Positions 25,486-34,425 are shown, numbered from the stretch's first letter. The stretch: DNA of 64,000 nucleotides from Catelliglobosispora koreensis DSM 44566 (GCF_000379685.1 NZ_KB903261.1:372097-436096), one strand, 5' to 3'. Notes: generated by a model from the letters alone, not told the origin. Numbers and translations are program-made.

Positions 25486-25908
25486 CTAGTACGGAGCGGT
25501 GAAGGTGGCCGATCCAGCGGCGCCGCTCGGCTGGCTGTTCGGGTCGTTCGAGATCCATAGCTCGGCCGTGTAGCTGTGACCAGCGACCTTTCCCGGTGCC
25601 CACACGGTCTTGCAAGCGTTCTGCGTGTCCACGACATCGTTGATGCGGCCGAGCCAGGTGTTGGTGGTGTTGTCCTTCACGCGCAAAATCGCATAGGTGC
25701 CAAGCCATTGCGCGTGCTGGCACACCGTCCACTTGAGGTTCGGGCCCGACGAGTAGTACGTGATCTCAGCGTCGGCCGCGATGATTTCCGCATCCGCGGC
25801 GATCTGAATCTGCACCGAGTCGTAAACCGCCGCCGCCGGAGCCTGCGCGCCAAAGACGATGCCAGCCGCAGCGGCCGCTGCCATCAGGACCTTGAGTGAA
25901 CGCTTCAT
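25486..25908 (-). CDS. Small secreted protein of unknown function
   Basis: A 140-residue exported protein with a clear signal peptide at about residues 1-28 (VLMAAAAAAGIVFGAQAPAAA). The mature part has a tandem duplication of the heptapeptide IAADAEI, two cysteines likely in a disulfide (TVCQHA and QNACKT), and a beta-rich C-terminus. ATG at 25908 is chosen because GGAAGG lies upstream and it starts the signal peptide directly. No family recognised. It stands alone between convergent and divergent neighbours. Confidence 0.75.
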   Translation of the reverse strand: MKRSLKVLMAAAAAAGIVFGAQAPAAAVYDSVQIQIAADAEIIAADAEITYYSSGPNLKWTVCQHAQWLGTYAILRVKDNTTNTWLGRINDVVDTQNACKTVWAPGKVAGHSYTAELWISNDPNSQPSGAAGSATFTAPY

Positions 25909-26074
25909 GGTGTTGCCTTCCGTTGGTACTACGCGCATCCCCGTTGATGCTCAAAGATCATCGCGGGAGACCGTACAACGCCATGAAACTTCATGTCGAA
26001 TCTTGTTGAGATGTGTTTAATCACATCGCGACCGGCCTGAAGTTCGCTGATCACTGGTCAGGCATCATTGAGCG

Positions 26075-27874
26075 GTGGCGAGAGTGCGGGCACCTGAACT
26101 TAAGGGCCGGGGTTGGCTGAACACCGGCGGCAAAGAGCTGAGCATCAAAGACTTGCGCGGCAAGATCGTGCTGCTGGACTTCTGGACGTTCTGCTGCATC
26201 AACTGTTTGCACGTCCTTGACGAGCTGCGCCCGCTGGAAGACAAGTACGGCGACGTGCTCGTGGTTATCGGCGTGCACTCGCCGAAGTTCGAGCACGAGA
26301 AAGACGCCGAGGCCGTCGTGGCAGCCGTCGAGCGGTACGGCGTGGAGCACCCCGTGCTCGATGACCCCGAGCTGCACACGTGGAAGCAGTACGCCGCCAA
26401 GGCTTGGCCCACGCTGTCGGTCGTCGACCCCGAAGGGTATGTCGTCGCGTCGATGGCGGGGGAGGGGCACGCCGAAGGGCTCCGGCGCCTCATCGATGAG
26501 CTGATCGCGACGCACGAAGCGAAGGGAACCCTGCATCGCGGCGTGGGGCCGTTCGTGCCACCGCCCACGGCACAGACATTGTTGCGGTTCCCGGGCAAAG
26601 CCTTGCCGCTCAGCGATGGCACGGTGCTGGTGTCCGACTCCGCGAGGCATCAGCTCGCCCGGCTCAACGGCGAAGAGGTCGTCAGCCGCATCGGCTCCGG
26701 GCAGCGGGGCCGCGCCGACGGCACCAGCGAGCAGGCCAGCTTCTCTGAGCCACAAGGCCTCTGCCTGCTCCCCACCAACATTTCCAACATTTGTGGGTAC
26801 GACGTCATCGTCGCCGACACCGTGAATCACCTGCTGCGCGGGCTCAAGCTCAGCAATGGCGAGGTCACCACCGTCGCCGGAACGGGCCGTCAGTGGCGGT
26901 CCACTGTGGATGATCACGCGCACGACGCCCGTTCGATGGACCTGTCCTCGCCGTGGGATGTCGCGTGGTACCAAGGCAAAGTCATCATCGCCATGGCGGG
27001 AACGCATACGCTGTGGTGGTTCGACCCGGTGAAGCGGACCGTCGGGCTATACGCCGGAACCACCGTTGAAGCGTTGCGCGACGGACCGTTGCCCGACGTG
27101 TGGCTGGCGCAGCCGTCCGGCTTGAGCGTAAGCGCGGACGGTCAGCGGCTGTGGTTTGTGGACAGTGAGACCAGCGCGCTGCGGTTCATCGAGAACAACG
27201 TCATGGGAACCGCTGTCGGGCAAGGGCTCTTCGACTTCGGTCACGCTGACGGTGCCGCGGGTCAGGCGCTCTTGCAACACCCGCTCGGAGTGCAGGCCCT
27301 GCCCAACGGAGAAGTGCTGATCGCGGACACCTACAACGGCGCGATCCGCAAGTACGCCAACGGCATGGTGTCCACCGTGGACACCGGTCTCGCGGAGCCG
27401 AGCGACGTCTTCCTCTCCGCGGATGGACGCATCCACGTCGTCGAAAGCGCCGCTCACCGCATCGTCGAAGTGACCGATGGCGACCAGTCGATGGATGCCA
27501 AGCGGCACAAGGTGAAGCGCCCGCCCACGGAACTGGCTGCGGGTGAGGTGACACTCGACATCATCTTCACGCCGCCGCCTGGGCAGAAGCTCGATTACAG
27601 CTTCGGCGACCCGACCCGGCTGGAAGTCAGCGCCTCACCGGCCGAGATTCTCGTAGCTGGCGAGGGCGTGACGACGTCACTAAAGCGAACGCTCACGTTG
27701 AAGGAAGGCGTTGGCGTGCTTCAGGTCGTGGCTCAAGCCGCGACCTGTGACAGCCACGACGAGCACGCCGCCTGTCACTTAACCCGGCAGGACTGGGGAG
27801 TGCCGATCATCGTGAAAGACGGTGGGGCGCAACGACTCGCGCTCATCCTGCGCGGCCTAGACGAAGAGGCCTAG
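26075..27874 (+). CDS. NHL-repeat protein with N-terminal thioredoxin-like domain
   Basis: A 599-residue protein related to NHLRC2. The thioredoxin/TlpA-like domain is at about residues 1-155, with FWTFCCINCLHVLDEL (CxxC as C-I-N-C) and WPTLSVVDPEGYV including the cis-Pro. An NHL beta-propeller follows at about 175-490 with repeats such as VADTVNHLLRG, IADTYNGAIRKY and VVESAAHRIVEV. A C-terminal domain of about 100 residues resembles the DsbD alpha-like fold (KLDYSFGDPTRLEVS). No signal peptide, so probably cytoplasmic; redox role unproven. Its stop overlaps the convergent pxpA stop by 4 bases. Confidence 0.88.
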   Translation: MARVRAPELKGRGWLNTGGKELSIKDLRGKIVLLDFWTFCCINCLHVLDELRPLEDKYGDVLVVIGVHSPKFEHEKDAEAVVAAVERYGVEHPVLDDPELHTWKQYAAKAWPTLSVVDPEGYVVASMAGEGHAEGLRRLIDELIATHEAKGTLHRGVGPFVPPPTAQTLLRFPGKALPLSDGTVLVSDSARHQLARLNGEEVVSRIGSGQRGRADGTSEQASFSEPQGLCLLPTNISNICGYDVIVADTVNHLLRGLKLSNGEVTTVAGTGRQWRSTVDDHAHDARSMDLSSPWDVAWYQGKVIIAMAGTHTLWWFDPVKRTVGLYAGTTVEALRDGPLPDVWLAQPSGLSVSADGQRLWFVDSETSALRFIENNVMGTAVGQGLFDFGHADGAAGQALLQHPLGVQALPNGEVLIADTYNGAIRKYANGMVSTVDTGLAEPSDVFLSADGRIHVVESAAHRIVEVTDGDQSMDAKRHKVKRPPTELAAGEVTLDIIFTPPPGQKLDYSFGDPTRLEVSASPAEILVAGEGVTTSLKRTLTLKEGVGVLQVVAQAATCDSHDEHAACHLTRQDWGVPIIVKDGGAQRLALILRGLDEEA

Positions 27875-28593
27875 ACGAAGGGGCGCAGGGTCACACCTGC
27901 GTCTTCTAGGGCGGAACGCACCTGGATCGCGAGCGTGACCGCGCCCAGGGTGTCGCCGTGCAGGCAGATCGAGTCGACCGGGTGCGGCACCACCGTGCCG
28001 TCGAGCGCGATGACCCGTTGGTCCACCGCCATCAGCAGGGCCCGGGCTACGACCTCGTCGGTGTCCACGATGACGGCGCCCGGCTTGTCGCGGGGCAACA
28101 GGGTGCCGTCGGCGCGATAGGCGCGGTCAGCGAAACCTTCGGCGTAGACGGGCAGGCCGGCATCGCCGGCCGCGTTGGCCAAGGGCGATCCTGGGGCACA
28201 GAGCACCGGCAGTTTCAGGATCAGAGCAGCATCCACGATGGCCGGCACGTGCTTGACGGCGTGATACAGCGCGCCATGTGGCTTCAGGTAACGGACCGCA
28301 TCGCCGGACAGCGCACGTAACGCGCCGACCTGGTACACGATCTCGTCACGCAGTTGGCCAAAGTCGTATTCGATGAACCGCCGCCCGAACCCGGGCAGAT
28401 CCCGGTAACCAACCTGTGCCCCGATCGACACACGGCGCTGGTTAGCCCAGGCACTGACCTGGCGCATCGTGCTGGCATCACCGGCGTGGAATCCACAGGC
28501 GACATTCGCGCTCGTGATGACGTCGAGCAAACCTTCGTCATCGCCCAGCGTCCAGCGGCCAAAGCCCTCGCCAAGGTCGGCGTTAAGGTCCAT
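27871..28593 (-). CDS. pxpA: 5-oxoprolinase subunit A (LamB/YcsF family)
   Basis: A 240-residue protein starting MDLNADLGEGFGRWTLGDDEGLL, the family signature, with VACGFHAGD, VKPHGALYH and a final SICLHGDTLGAV region. With PxpB and PxpC it forms the ATP-dependent bacterial 5-oxoprolinase, which opens pyroglutamate to glutamate. It overlaps pxpC by 11 bases and is last in the group transcribed from 29912 (pxpB-pxpC-pxpA). Confidence 0.95.
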   Translation of the reverse strand: MDLNADLGEGFGRWTLGDDEGLLDVITSANVACGFHAGDASTMRQVSAWANQRRVSIGAQVGYRDLPGFGRRFIEYDFGQLRDEIVYQVGALRALSGDAVRYLKPHGALYHAVKHVPAIVDAALILKLPVLCAPGSPLANAAGDAGLPVYAEGFADRAYRADGTLLPRDKPGAVIVDTDEVVARALLMAVDQRVIALDGTVVPHPVDSICLHGDTLGAVTLAIQVRSALEDAGVTLRPFV

Positions 28594-29374
28594 AGAAGAC
28601 GACCCTAGTTGACGGTCTGCACTGGGCGATCAGCGGAAGGTCCTCGGGATGGACCACCGCGATCACGGGGTAGCCGCCGGTCGTTGGGTGATCAGCGAGG
28701 AAGACGATGGGCTGGCCGTCGGGCGGCACCTGCACGGCGCCCGCTACGAGGCCCTCGCTCGGCAACTCTCTTGTCACGGTGCGCGTTAGGGGCGGTCCGG
28801 TCAGGCGGGCTCCGATGCGGTTGAGCGTGCTTACGGAGTACCCACCGGAAAGGGTTTGAGCGAACCACGAAGCTCGCGGCCCGGGGCGGACCCGGACCCG
28901 GATCTCGCCTGAGGGCATCTCAAGAGCTGGTGGTACTAAGCGATCGGCGAAGAGCGTGCCGAGTGGCAGGAGCGAACCGCGCCGCAGCACGGCTGGCCCG
29001 ATCCCGGAAAGCGTGTCAGTGCTGCGCGAGCCAAGCACGGCTGGGACGTCGACGCCACCGCGGACAGCCAGATAGCTGAACATGCCCGCCGCCGATCCTC
29101 CAATCTCGACAGTGTCACCCGCGCGAACCGACATCGGGGCAACCGAAACCGCACCGGCCACGGCATAGATGCCATCGACGTGGAACCGTGCCACGAACCG
29201 TCCCGGCGCCAGCTCCAGCCCCGCTGCCGCGGAGCTGTTGCCGGCTAACGCGTTCGCCCGGTCGAGCGAGACGGGGTCGAGTGCTCCCGCGTGCGGAATC
29301 CCAAGGTGGGCGTGCCCCGGTCGGCCGCGATCCTGAATCGTGGCAAGCGGAACGGCCTTCATCACCTCAAGCAT
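28583..29374 (-). CDS. pxpC: 5-oxoprolinase subunit C (biotin-dependent carboxyltransferase-like)
   Basis: A 263-residue KipA/AHS2-type protein. It has TIQDRGRPGHAHLGIPHAGALD at the N-terminus, FSYLAVRGGVDVPAVLGSRSTDT, and GYPVIAVVHPEDL near the end. It is somewhat shorter than typical members (about 290-320), but the domain runs to the end. Overlaps pxpB by 8 bases and pxpA by 11. Works with PxpA and PxpB in pyroglutamate cleavage. Confidence 0.93.
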   Translation of the reverse strand: MLEVMKAVPLATIQDRGRPGHAHLGIPHAGALDPVSLDRANALAGNSSAAAGLELAPGRFVARFHVDGIYAVAGAVSVAPMSVRAGDTVEIGGSAAGMFSYLAVRGGVDVPAVLGSRSTDTLSGIGPAVLRRGSLLPLGTLFADRLVPPALEMPSGEIRVRVRPGPRASWFAQTLSGGYSVSTLNRIGARLTGPPLTRTVTRELPSEGLVAGAVQVPPDGQPIVFLADHPTTGGYPVIAVVHPEDLPLIAQCRPSTRVVFYGP

Positions 29375-29912
29375 CCGTGAACCTGACCGTCGTGCCGGGA
29401 GTCAGCAGCGCGGGGTCCTCTTTGGACAGATCGAAGAGCACGAGCTCGGTGACGCCCAGCAAGAGCCAGCCGCCGGGGGATTCGCGCGGGTAAACACCCG
29501 CGTAGGGACCGGCGATGGCGACCGATCCAGCGGGCACGCTCCGGCGCGGGGTCGCGAGCCGGGGGCGGTGAAACGCCTCGGGAAGCCCGGTTAGATAGGC
29601 GAATCCGGGCGCGAAGCCACAGAACGCGACCGTGAACACGGTGTCGCGCATGGCTTCCACGATGCCGTCGAAAAGATCCGGACCGTTCCAGCGCACCGGA
29701 ACCGTGACCGCACGATCCGTCTTGATCGCTGTCTTTGGCGACACCGTCTCGAGCGCGGGCAGTTTCCGCACTCCCTTGAGTAACACCGTTTCCGCCGCGG
29801 GCACGATGTCATCGACGTCGGTCTCGAGGTGCTCCCGCAGCGCGAGGAACCAGCCCACCGGATCGTCGACCTCAAGCAGCAGACCGTCCCAGCCGTACTC
29901 GAGCACCCTCAT
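29367..29912 (-). CDS. pxpB: 5-oxoprolinase subunit B (KipI/AHS1 family)
   Basis: A 181-residue protein with the AHS1 signature FCGFAPGFAYLTGLPEAFHRPR and RRSVPAGSVAIAGPYAGVYPRESPGGW. It is the first of three overlapping pxp genes. A signal-anchored protein gene at 29937-30749 ends 24 bases upstream on the same strand and might share the transcript. Confidence 0.94.
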   Translation of the reverse strand: MRVLEYGWDGLLLEVDDPVGWFLALREHLETDVDDIVPAAETVLLKGVRKLPALETVSPKTAIKTDRAVTVPVRWNGPDLFDGIVEAMRDTVFTVAFCGFAPGFAYLTGLPEAFHRPRLATPRRSVPAGSVAIAGPYAGVYPRESPGGWLLLGVTELVLFDLSKEDPALLTPGTTVRFTDA

Positions 29913-29936
29913 GCTTTGATCGTGGCACCTCGACGG

Positions 29937-30749
29937 TCACGTCCACACGCGCACGTCCGAGATAACCCGCTCGGTGGGACTGCAGCAGCCCGTCGCCAGG
30001 AAGCTAATGCCACCCGCGGCGGACAGTGCCGACTCAGTGAGCTCAACCGCCGCAGCCGATGAACCGTCCACATAGATCCGGATGTTCGTTCCGACAGCCG
30101 TGATCGCCAGTTTGCGTTCCGCCTTGGCGCCAACGTAAACGTCTTGCCTCAGTGTCGTGCTCACCCCGTCAACGATCTTGGACACGGTCACCTCACCGCC
30201 GGCGTCGAGCGTGATACGGAAGTAGTTGCGCCCGTTGTTGTCATCGCGCACGGTCACGCCAACGCTGCTGTTGCCGACGAACTTGACCTTGACCTCTATG
30301 GTGAGGTCCCTCAGGTCGTAGTACCCGTGGCAGGAGTAATCGCTGCTGCCTTTGACGTGGTAGCCGTCGGCCGCGTAGCCGCACATGCCACCGTCTTGGT
30401 GGCCCCACGCCAGGCTTCCCTGAGAGGTCATCGGGCTGGCGAAGAGCAGGTTCGCCGGGCCGCTGTAGGGGTTGCCCGCTGGTGGTGGCGGTGTTGTCGG
30501 CTGGCCACCTTGATTGCCATTGCCCCCGCCGTGCTGGGTTGACTTCACTGGCGTGGGCTGTGCGCTTGCTGGGGTTGCCGAAACGGGTGTGGTGCTTGGC
30601 CCAGGCGCCGTCGTCGATGGTGTTGCCGTGTCTGCTTCCTCGCCCCACCACCCCATTTCCCTGCCGAAAGCCGGAAAGGCCAGAATCAGCGCCAGCACTG
30701 CGGCGACCGCGCCAATGATGGCGACAATGCGTCCTTGCCCAGAGTTCAT
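29937..30749 (-). CDS. Membrane-anchored protein with concanavalin/LamG-like external domain
   Basis: A 270-residue protein. A membrane helix lies at about residues 8-28 (IVAIIGAVAAVLALILAFPAFG). A Thr/Pro/Ser-rich spacer runs to about 95. A jelly-roll domain follows at about 100-270 (LTIEVKVKFVGNSSVGVTVRDDNNGRNYFRITLDAGGEVTVSK is the 3-keto-disaccharide hydrolase/DUF1080-like pattern). The four-cysteine content suggests disulfides outside the cell. Similar domains are often fused to Ser/Thr kinases in actinomycetes. Function unknown. Confidence 0.78.
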   Translation of the reverse strand: MNSGQGRIVAIIGAVAAVLALILAFPAFGREMGWWGEEADTATPSTTAPGPSTTPVSATPASAQPTPVKSTQHGGGNGNQGGQPTTPPPPAGNPYSGPANLLFASPMTSQGSLAWGHQDGGMCGYAADGYHVKGSSDYSCHGYYDLRDLTIEVKVKFVGNSSVGVTVRDDNNGRNYFRITLDAGGEVTVSKIVDGVSTTLRQDVYVGAKAERKLAITAVGTNIRIYVDGSSAAAVELTESALSAAGGISFLATGCCSPTERVISDVRVWT

Positions 30750-30854
30750 GTCATGAGGTTTTAGCCGAGGAACTGTCTCTCCTAAATAGACTAATGAGCC
30801 AGTTGTTACTGCCTGATCGCGAAGAGTGTCTGTAACCTAGTTCACGCTCAAAAG

Positions 30855-30886
30855 CTACGGACTAGTAACCTACGGTCCCGTAACCT
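30855..30886 (+). repeat. Tandem 15-bp repeat with GTAACCT motifs before the PAQR gene
   Basis: Two head-to-tail 15-bp units, CTACGGACTAGTAAC and CTACGGTCCCGTAAC (12 of 15 identical), end directly before GGAGG and the ATG at 30893. GTAACCT occurs three times (30832, 30865, 30880), and TACGGTCCCGTA (30871-30882) is palindromic. The position covers the 5' leader, so this may be a binding site for a regulator or a structured leader. Confidence 0.5.
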
Positions 30887-30892
30887 GGAGGT

Positions 30893-31573
30893 ATGACCGT
30901 CACCGCCGCTCCCAAGCGCTTGCGCCCCGTGGACATCGGGAAGCCCCGGATGCGCGGCTGGCTGCACTTCTACGCGTTCTTCGCCGCGCTCGCCTGCGGC
31001 ATCGTGCTCACCACGATCGCTGCCTTCCAGCCAGGCATCGCCCCTGTAGTCAGCGTCGGGATTTACAGCCTGACGGTGTGCGGGCTTTTCGGCATCTCCG
31101 CCCTCTATCACCGCAAGGTCTGGAGCGAGCGGGGGTACCAGGTGATGCGCCGCCTGGACCACGCCATGATCTTCATCTTCATCGCTGGCACCTACACCCC
31201 GTTCTGCACCCTCCTGCTGCCGTCCGGCAAGGCGACGGTGCTGCTAGTGGTGGTGTGGCTGGGAGCGATCGGTGGGGCCGTCATGTCCCTGGTCTGGCCG
31301 CACGCGCCCCGCTGGGTGTCAGCTCCGCTCTACCTGGCACTTGGCTGGGTCGCGGTCGCCGTCCTGCCTGACATCCTCGCCAGTGGTGGCGTCACCGCGC
31401 TCGTGCTGCTGATCGCTGGCGGTGCGGCCTACTCGATCGGTGCCATCTTCTACGCTCTACGCCGGCCCAACCCGTGGCCAGACGTGTTCGGCCACCACGA
31501 GTTCTTCCACGCGTGCACGCTAGTGGCCGCTGTCTGCCACCACATCGCGATCTACTTCGCCTTGTTCGCCTAA
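30893..31573 (+). CDS. trhA: Hemolysin III / TrhA-type PAQR membrane protein
   Basis: A 226-residue protein with seven predicted membrane helices. Family metal-site residues are visible: SALYHRKVW, RRLDHAMIFIFIAGTYTPF, and GHHEFFHACTLVAAVCHH at the C-terminus. TrhA proteins affect membrane fluidity and lipid homeostasis in bacteria. GGAGG lies 4 bases before the ATG. Its 3' end overlaps the convergent sixA-like gene by 4 bases. Confidence 0.92.
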   Translation: MTVTAAPKRLRPVDIGKPRMRGWLHFYAFFAALACGIVLTTIAAFQPGIAPVVSVGIYSLTVCGLFGISALYHRKVWSERGYQVMRRLDHAMIFIFIAGTYTPFCTLLLPSGKATVLLVVVWLGAIGGAVMSLVWPHAPRWVSAPLYLALGWVAVAVLPDILASGGVTALVLLIAGGAAYSIGAIFYALRRPNPWPDVFGHHEFFHACTLVAAVCHHIAIYFALFA

Positions 31574-32064
31574 GCGGCCGCCCGTGCGGTGTGGGTGGCG
31601 ACGCGGGGAGCCTGCGTGAGGCTGCTCCAAGGACTGTCCGCCTGGTGCACGACGATCCCTCCCGTGCGCAGACCGTCAGAATCGGCTTCACTTTCCGCGT
31701 CGAGCAGCTCCGAAAGATAGGAGATCGACGGGTTGTGCCCGATGAGCACAACGGTCTCCACGTCTTCGGTGATCGACTGCACGAGCTTGAGCAGCTCCTC
31801 AGCGTTGCCGTCATAGATCGCACGCTCGTAGCGCACGTGTGGGGCACCGGAACTGGCGACGGCGACGGCCACCGAGTGCCAGGTCTGCCGGGTGCGTTTG
31901 GCCGGTGAACAAAGCACCAGCCCTGGTACATAGCCGTTTTTGAGCAACCAGGCCCCGGCGGCGGCGGAGTCGGCGTGACCACGTTCGGTCAGCGGCCGAT
32001 CGATATCCGCAACCCCATTGGGGCGGTCGGCTTTCGCGTGACGCAGCAGGACAAGCGTGCCCAT
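31570..32064 (-). CDS. SixA-type histidine phosphatase
   Basis: A 164-residue phosphoglycerate-mutase-like enzyme with the catalytic LVLLRHAKADRP (RHG-type His) and second His in LIGHNPSISYL, plus DRPLTERGH. SixA removes phosphate from phosphohistidine carrier domains; the actinobacterial substrates are unknown. It is shorter than mutases and fits SixA. Convergent, 4-base overlap with trhA. The acyl-CoA dehydrogenase terminator separates it from the gene upstream. Confidence 0.9.
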   Translation of the reverse strand: MGTLVLLRHAKADRPNGVADIDRPLTERGHADSAAAGAWLLKNGYVPGLVLCSPAKRTRQTWHSVAVAVASSGAPHVRYERAIYDGNAEELLKLVQSITEDVETVVLIGHNPSISYLSELLDAESEADSDGLRTGGIVVHQADSPWSSLTQAPRVATHTARAAA

Positions 32065-32121
32065 GGCACACAGCTTGCCTCAACTCCGGCATCCTCGCAC
32101 CCCGGATAATCGCGCGGAGTG

Positions 32122-32158
32122 ACAAAAAGATCGGGCGGCCGATGCTGGCCGCCCGATC
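32122..32158 (-). terminator. Intrinsic terminator of the acyl-CoA dehydrogenase gene
   Basis: A perfect 12-bp stem, GATCGGGCGGCC with GGCCGCCCGATC around a 6-base loop, followed in the minus-strand direction by TTTTTGTC. It lies 13 bases after the stop at 32172. Clean rho-independent geometry. Confidence 0.92.
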
Positions 32159-32171
32159 GGGTATCTAAAAC

Positions 32172-34004
32172 TCAGAACGCGTCTTCAGGAAGATCCATGG
32201 CGTCAAGGGACGCCAGCTCAATGATCCGGCGGTCCGAACCGAGGCGCGGGAGCACCTCACGCGCGAAGAACCGGGCACTGGCCACGACACCGGCGTAGAA
32301 GGCCTCGTCGGTGCCCGACGTGTTGAGCGCCTTCAGGGCCACCTCAGCCCGCTTGAGCAACAGCCAGCCGACGACGAGGTCGCCGAGGGCCAGGAGCAGA
32401 CGGCGCGAGTGCAGCCCCGTCTTGTAGAGCGTGCGGGGGTCGTCGCCCTGCGACTCGGCCAGCCAGCCCGTGAACGTGGCGAGCATGCTCTGCACGTCCC
32501 CTAGAGCGGTCGCTAGCTGCGTCCGCTCTTCCTTGAGCTGACCGTTGCCCGCCTCGTTGTCGAGGAACTGCTGGATCTCGCCAGCGACCGTCATGAGCGC
32601 CCGGCCGTTGTCCTTGACAATCTTGCGGAACAGCAGGTCGAGGCTCTGGATAGCGGTCGTTCCCTCATACAGAGAGTCGATCTTCGCGTCCCGCACGTAC
32701 TGCTCGAGCGGGTAGTCCTGGAGGAACCCGGACCCACCGAACGTCTGCAGCGACTCCGAACCAAGCAGCTCGAAAGCACGCTCGGAACCACAGCCCTTGA
32801 CCAGCGGCAGCAGTAAATCGTTGACCTTCACGGCCTTCTTGGCCGCCTTCTCGTCACCGGCGAGTTTCGCGATCTCGGCCTGGTCATGCCAGTACGCCGC
32901 GTAGATCGCCAGTGCGCGCAGACCCTCCGCATAGGACTTCTGCAGCAGCAGCGACCGGCGGACGTCAGGGTGGTTCGTGATGGTCACCCGTGGCGCGGCC
33001 TTGTCGGCCATCTGCAACAGGTCGGCGCCCTGCACCCGCTCGCGGGCGTAGTTGCGGGCGTTGAGGTAACCCGTCGACAGCGTGGCGATCGCCTTGGTGC
33101 CCACCATCATCCGGGCGTTCTCGATGATGAGGAACATCTGGCGGATGCCTTCGTGCACCTCGCCGACGAGCCAGCCCTTGGCTGGTACACCGTGGCCACC
33201 GAAGGTCATCTCACACGTGGTGGACGCCTTGATGCCCATCTTGTGCTCGACGTTTGTGGCGAACACGCCGTTGCGCTCACCCAGGGCGCCCGTCTTCGGG
33301 TCGAAGTGAACCTTCGGCACGACGAACAGGGACAGCCCCTTCGTGCCCGGTCCAGCGCCTTCGGGGCGGGCCAGCACGTAGTGGATGATGTTTTCGGTCA
33401 TGTCCTGCTCGCCTGACGTGATGAACCGCTTCACGCCTTCGATGTGCCAGGAACCGTCTTCTTGCAGAGTGGCCTTCGTCCGGCCGGCGCCCACATCAGA
33501 TCCAGCGTCGGGCTCGGTGAGGATCATGGTGGATCCCCACTTCTTGTCCACGAAGAGCTTGGCCCATTCCTTCTGCTCGTCGGTGCCCTCTTGGAAGAGC
33601 ACGTTGGCGAAGGAGGGGCCGGAGCCATACATCCAAATAGGAGCGTTGGATCCGAGCACCAGCTCGGCAAAAGACCAGATGAACGTGTGTGGCGCGGGGG
33701 TGCCACCGAGGTCTGCCGGGAGGGTGAACCGCCAGAACTCCGCGTCCATCCAGGTTTGGAATGACTGGCGGAAGCTTTCCGGCATAGTGACCTTGAAGGT
33801 CGCCGGGTCGTACACGGGAGGCTTGCGATCCGCGTCGGCATAACTCGCCGCGAGATCGGTGCGCGCCATCCGGTCAATCTCAGTCAGGACGCTGCGTGCC
33901 GTGTCGGCGTCAACGTCCTCGTAGGGGCCGATGCCGAACGGCGAATCAAAGACCTCAAACAGGTTGAACTCAAGGTCGCGCAGGTTGCTCTGGTAGTGCG
34001 TCAT
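32172..34004 (-). CDS. fadE5: Acyl-CoA dehydrogenase, FadE5-like
   Basis: A 610-residue flavoenzyme of the long acyl-CoA dehydrogenase type with an N-terminal extension ([17 protein letters not shown]) and a C-terminal helical domain, the FadE5 (Rv0244c) architecture. Motifs: [16 protein letters not shown] (substrate/FAD), [50 protein letters not shown] (catalytic Glu within YEGTT). It introduces the trans-2 double bond in fatty acyl-CoAs and passes electrons to ETF. Its promoter shares the TTACT-N4-AGTAA site with the EtfD-like gene. Confidence 0.92.
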   Translation of the reverse strand: MTHYQSNLRDLEFNLFEVFDSPFGIGPYEDVDADTARSVLTEIDRMARTDLAASYADADRKPPVYDPATFKVTMPESFRQSFQTWMDAEFWRFTLPADLGGTPAPHTFIWSFAELVLGSNAPIWMYGSGPSFANVLFQEGTDEQKEWAKLFVDKKWGSTMILTEPDAGSDVGAGRTKATLQEDGSWHIEGVKRFITSGEQDMTENIIHYVLARPEGAGPGTKGLSLFVVPKVHFDPKTGALGERNGVFATNVEHKMGIKASTTCEMTFGGHGVPAKGWLVGEVHEGIRQMFLIIENARMMVGTKAIATLSTGYLNARNYARERVQGADLLQMADKAAPRVTITNHPDVRRSLLLQKSYAEGLRALAIYAAYWHDQAEIAKLAGDEKAAKKAVKVNDLLLPLVKGCGSERAFELLGSESLQTFGGSGFLQDYPLEQYVRDAKIDSLYEGTTAIQSLDLLFRKIVKDNGRALMTVAGEIQQFLDNEAGNGQLKEERTQLATALGDVQSMLATFTGWLAESQGDDPRTLYKTGLHSRRLLLALGDLVVGWLLLKRAEVALKALNTSGTDEAFYAGVVASARFFAREVLPRLGSDRRIIELASLDAMDLPEDAF

Positions 34005-34044
34005 CCTTTTCCCGCCTCCGCTGGTTACCGCCGAGTAGCAACCC

Positions 34045-34065
34045 CACTGTATTACTCATGAGTAA
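34045..34065 (-). promoter_or_regulatory. Operator TTACTCATGAGTAA and -10 of the acyl-CoA dehydrogenase promoter
   Basis: A perfect palindrome TTACTCATGAGTAA (34052-34065) lies 48 bases upstream of the start. Immediately downstream on the minus strand is TACAGT (34050-34045), a possible -10 box. The outer five bases on each side are identical to the palindrome before the etfD-like gene (16170-16183). A TetR-type repressor of beta-oxidation is a reasonable guess; it is not identified here. Confidence 0.65.
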
Positions 34066-34225
34066 CCCGCTGCAACCGCATCGCTGTTAATTCACAGTGA
34101 TGTCTCAGAGTGGGGCAAAAAGGACAATTGCAAGGCGCCACGCCGTCTCGCGTTACTAGTGGGTCATGGTTCTCGTTCCTTCGAGTGAACAGGCCCCCGC
34201 AAAACCCTCGCTTAGGAGCCTTCAG

Positions 34226-34357
34226 ATGATCGAGAAGCTGCGCACTCTGCTCTTTGAGCCGCGCTACCCGCAGCGCTATGTCGGCCGTCACCGGATGCAG
34301 ACCGGCGTGCCCGTAGTCACGCTCAACGTTCGCCGCCCACACCGCCTGTCTGCCTGA
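34226..34357 (+). CDS. Small basic protein, 43 residues, unknown
   Basis: A short frame beginning MIEKLRTLLFEPRYPQRYVGRHRM and ending with a basic RRPHRLSA. The ATG at 34226 has AGGAG 7 bases upstream, much better than the in-frame ATG at 34166. It is followed 20 bases later by a strong hairpin. Eleven Arg/Lys/His residues make it strongly basic. No family recognised. Good ribosome binding site and terminator support a real gene, but coding potential is hard to prove at this length. Confidence 0.5.
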   Translation: MIEKLRTLLFEPRYPQRYVGRHRMQTGVPVVTLNVRRPHRLSA

Positions 34358-34377
34358 GCCGCTCCCGGAACGAGAGC

Positions 34378-34405
34378 GGCACCGGATCGATGAAGATCCG
34401 GTGCC
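34378..34405. terminator. Hairpin between the small basic protein gene and a convergent secreted-protein gene
   Basis: GGCACCGGATC (34378-34388) pairs perfectly with GATCCGGTGCC (34395-34405) around a 6-base loop. There is no clear T-run on either side. Position between two convergent genes suggests a bidirectional stop. Confidence 0.65.
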
Positions 34406-34425
34406 GACGTTGAGCTAGGCGGTTC

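Noticed and set aside
34151-34166. Third TTACT-type operator near the small basic protein gene
   Set aside because: Only one half-site (TTACTAG) is present; the second half does not match.
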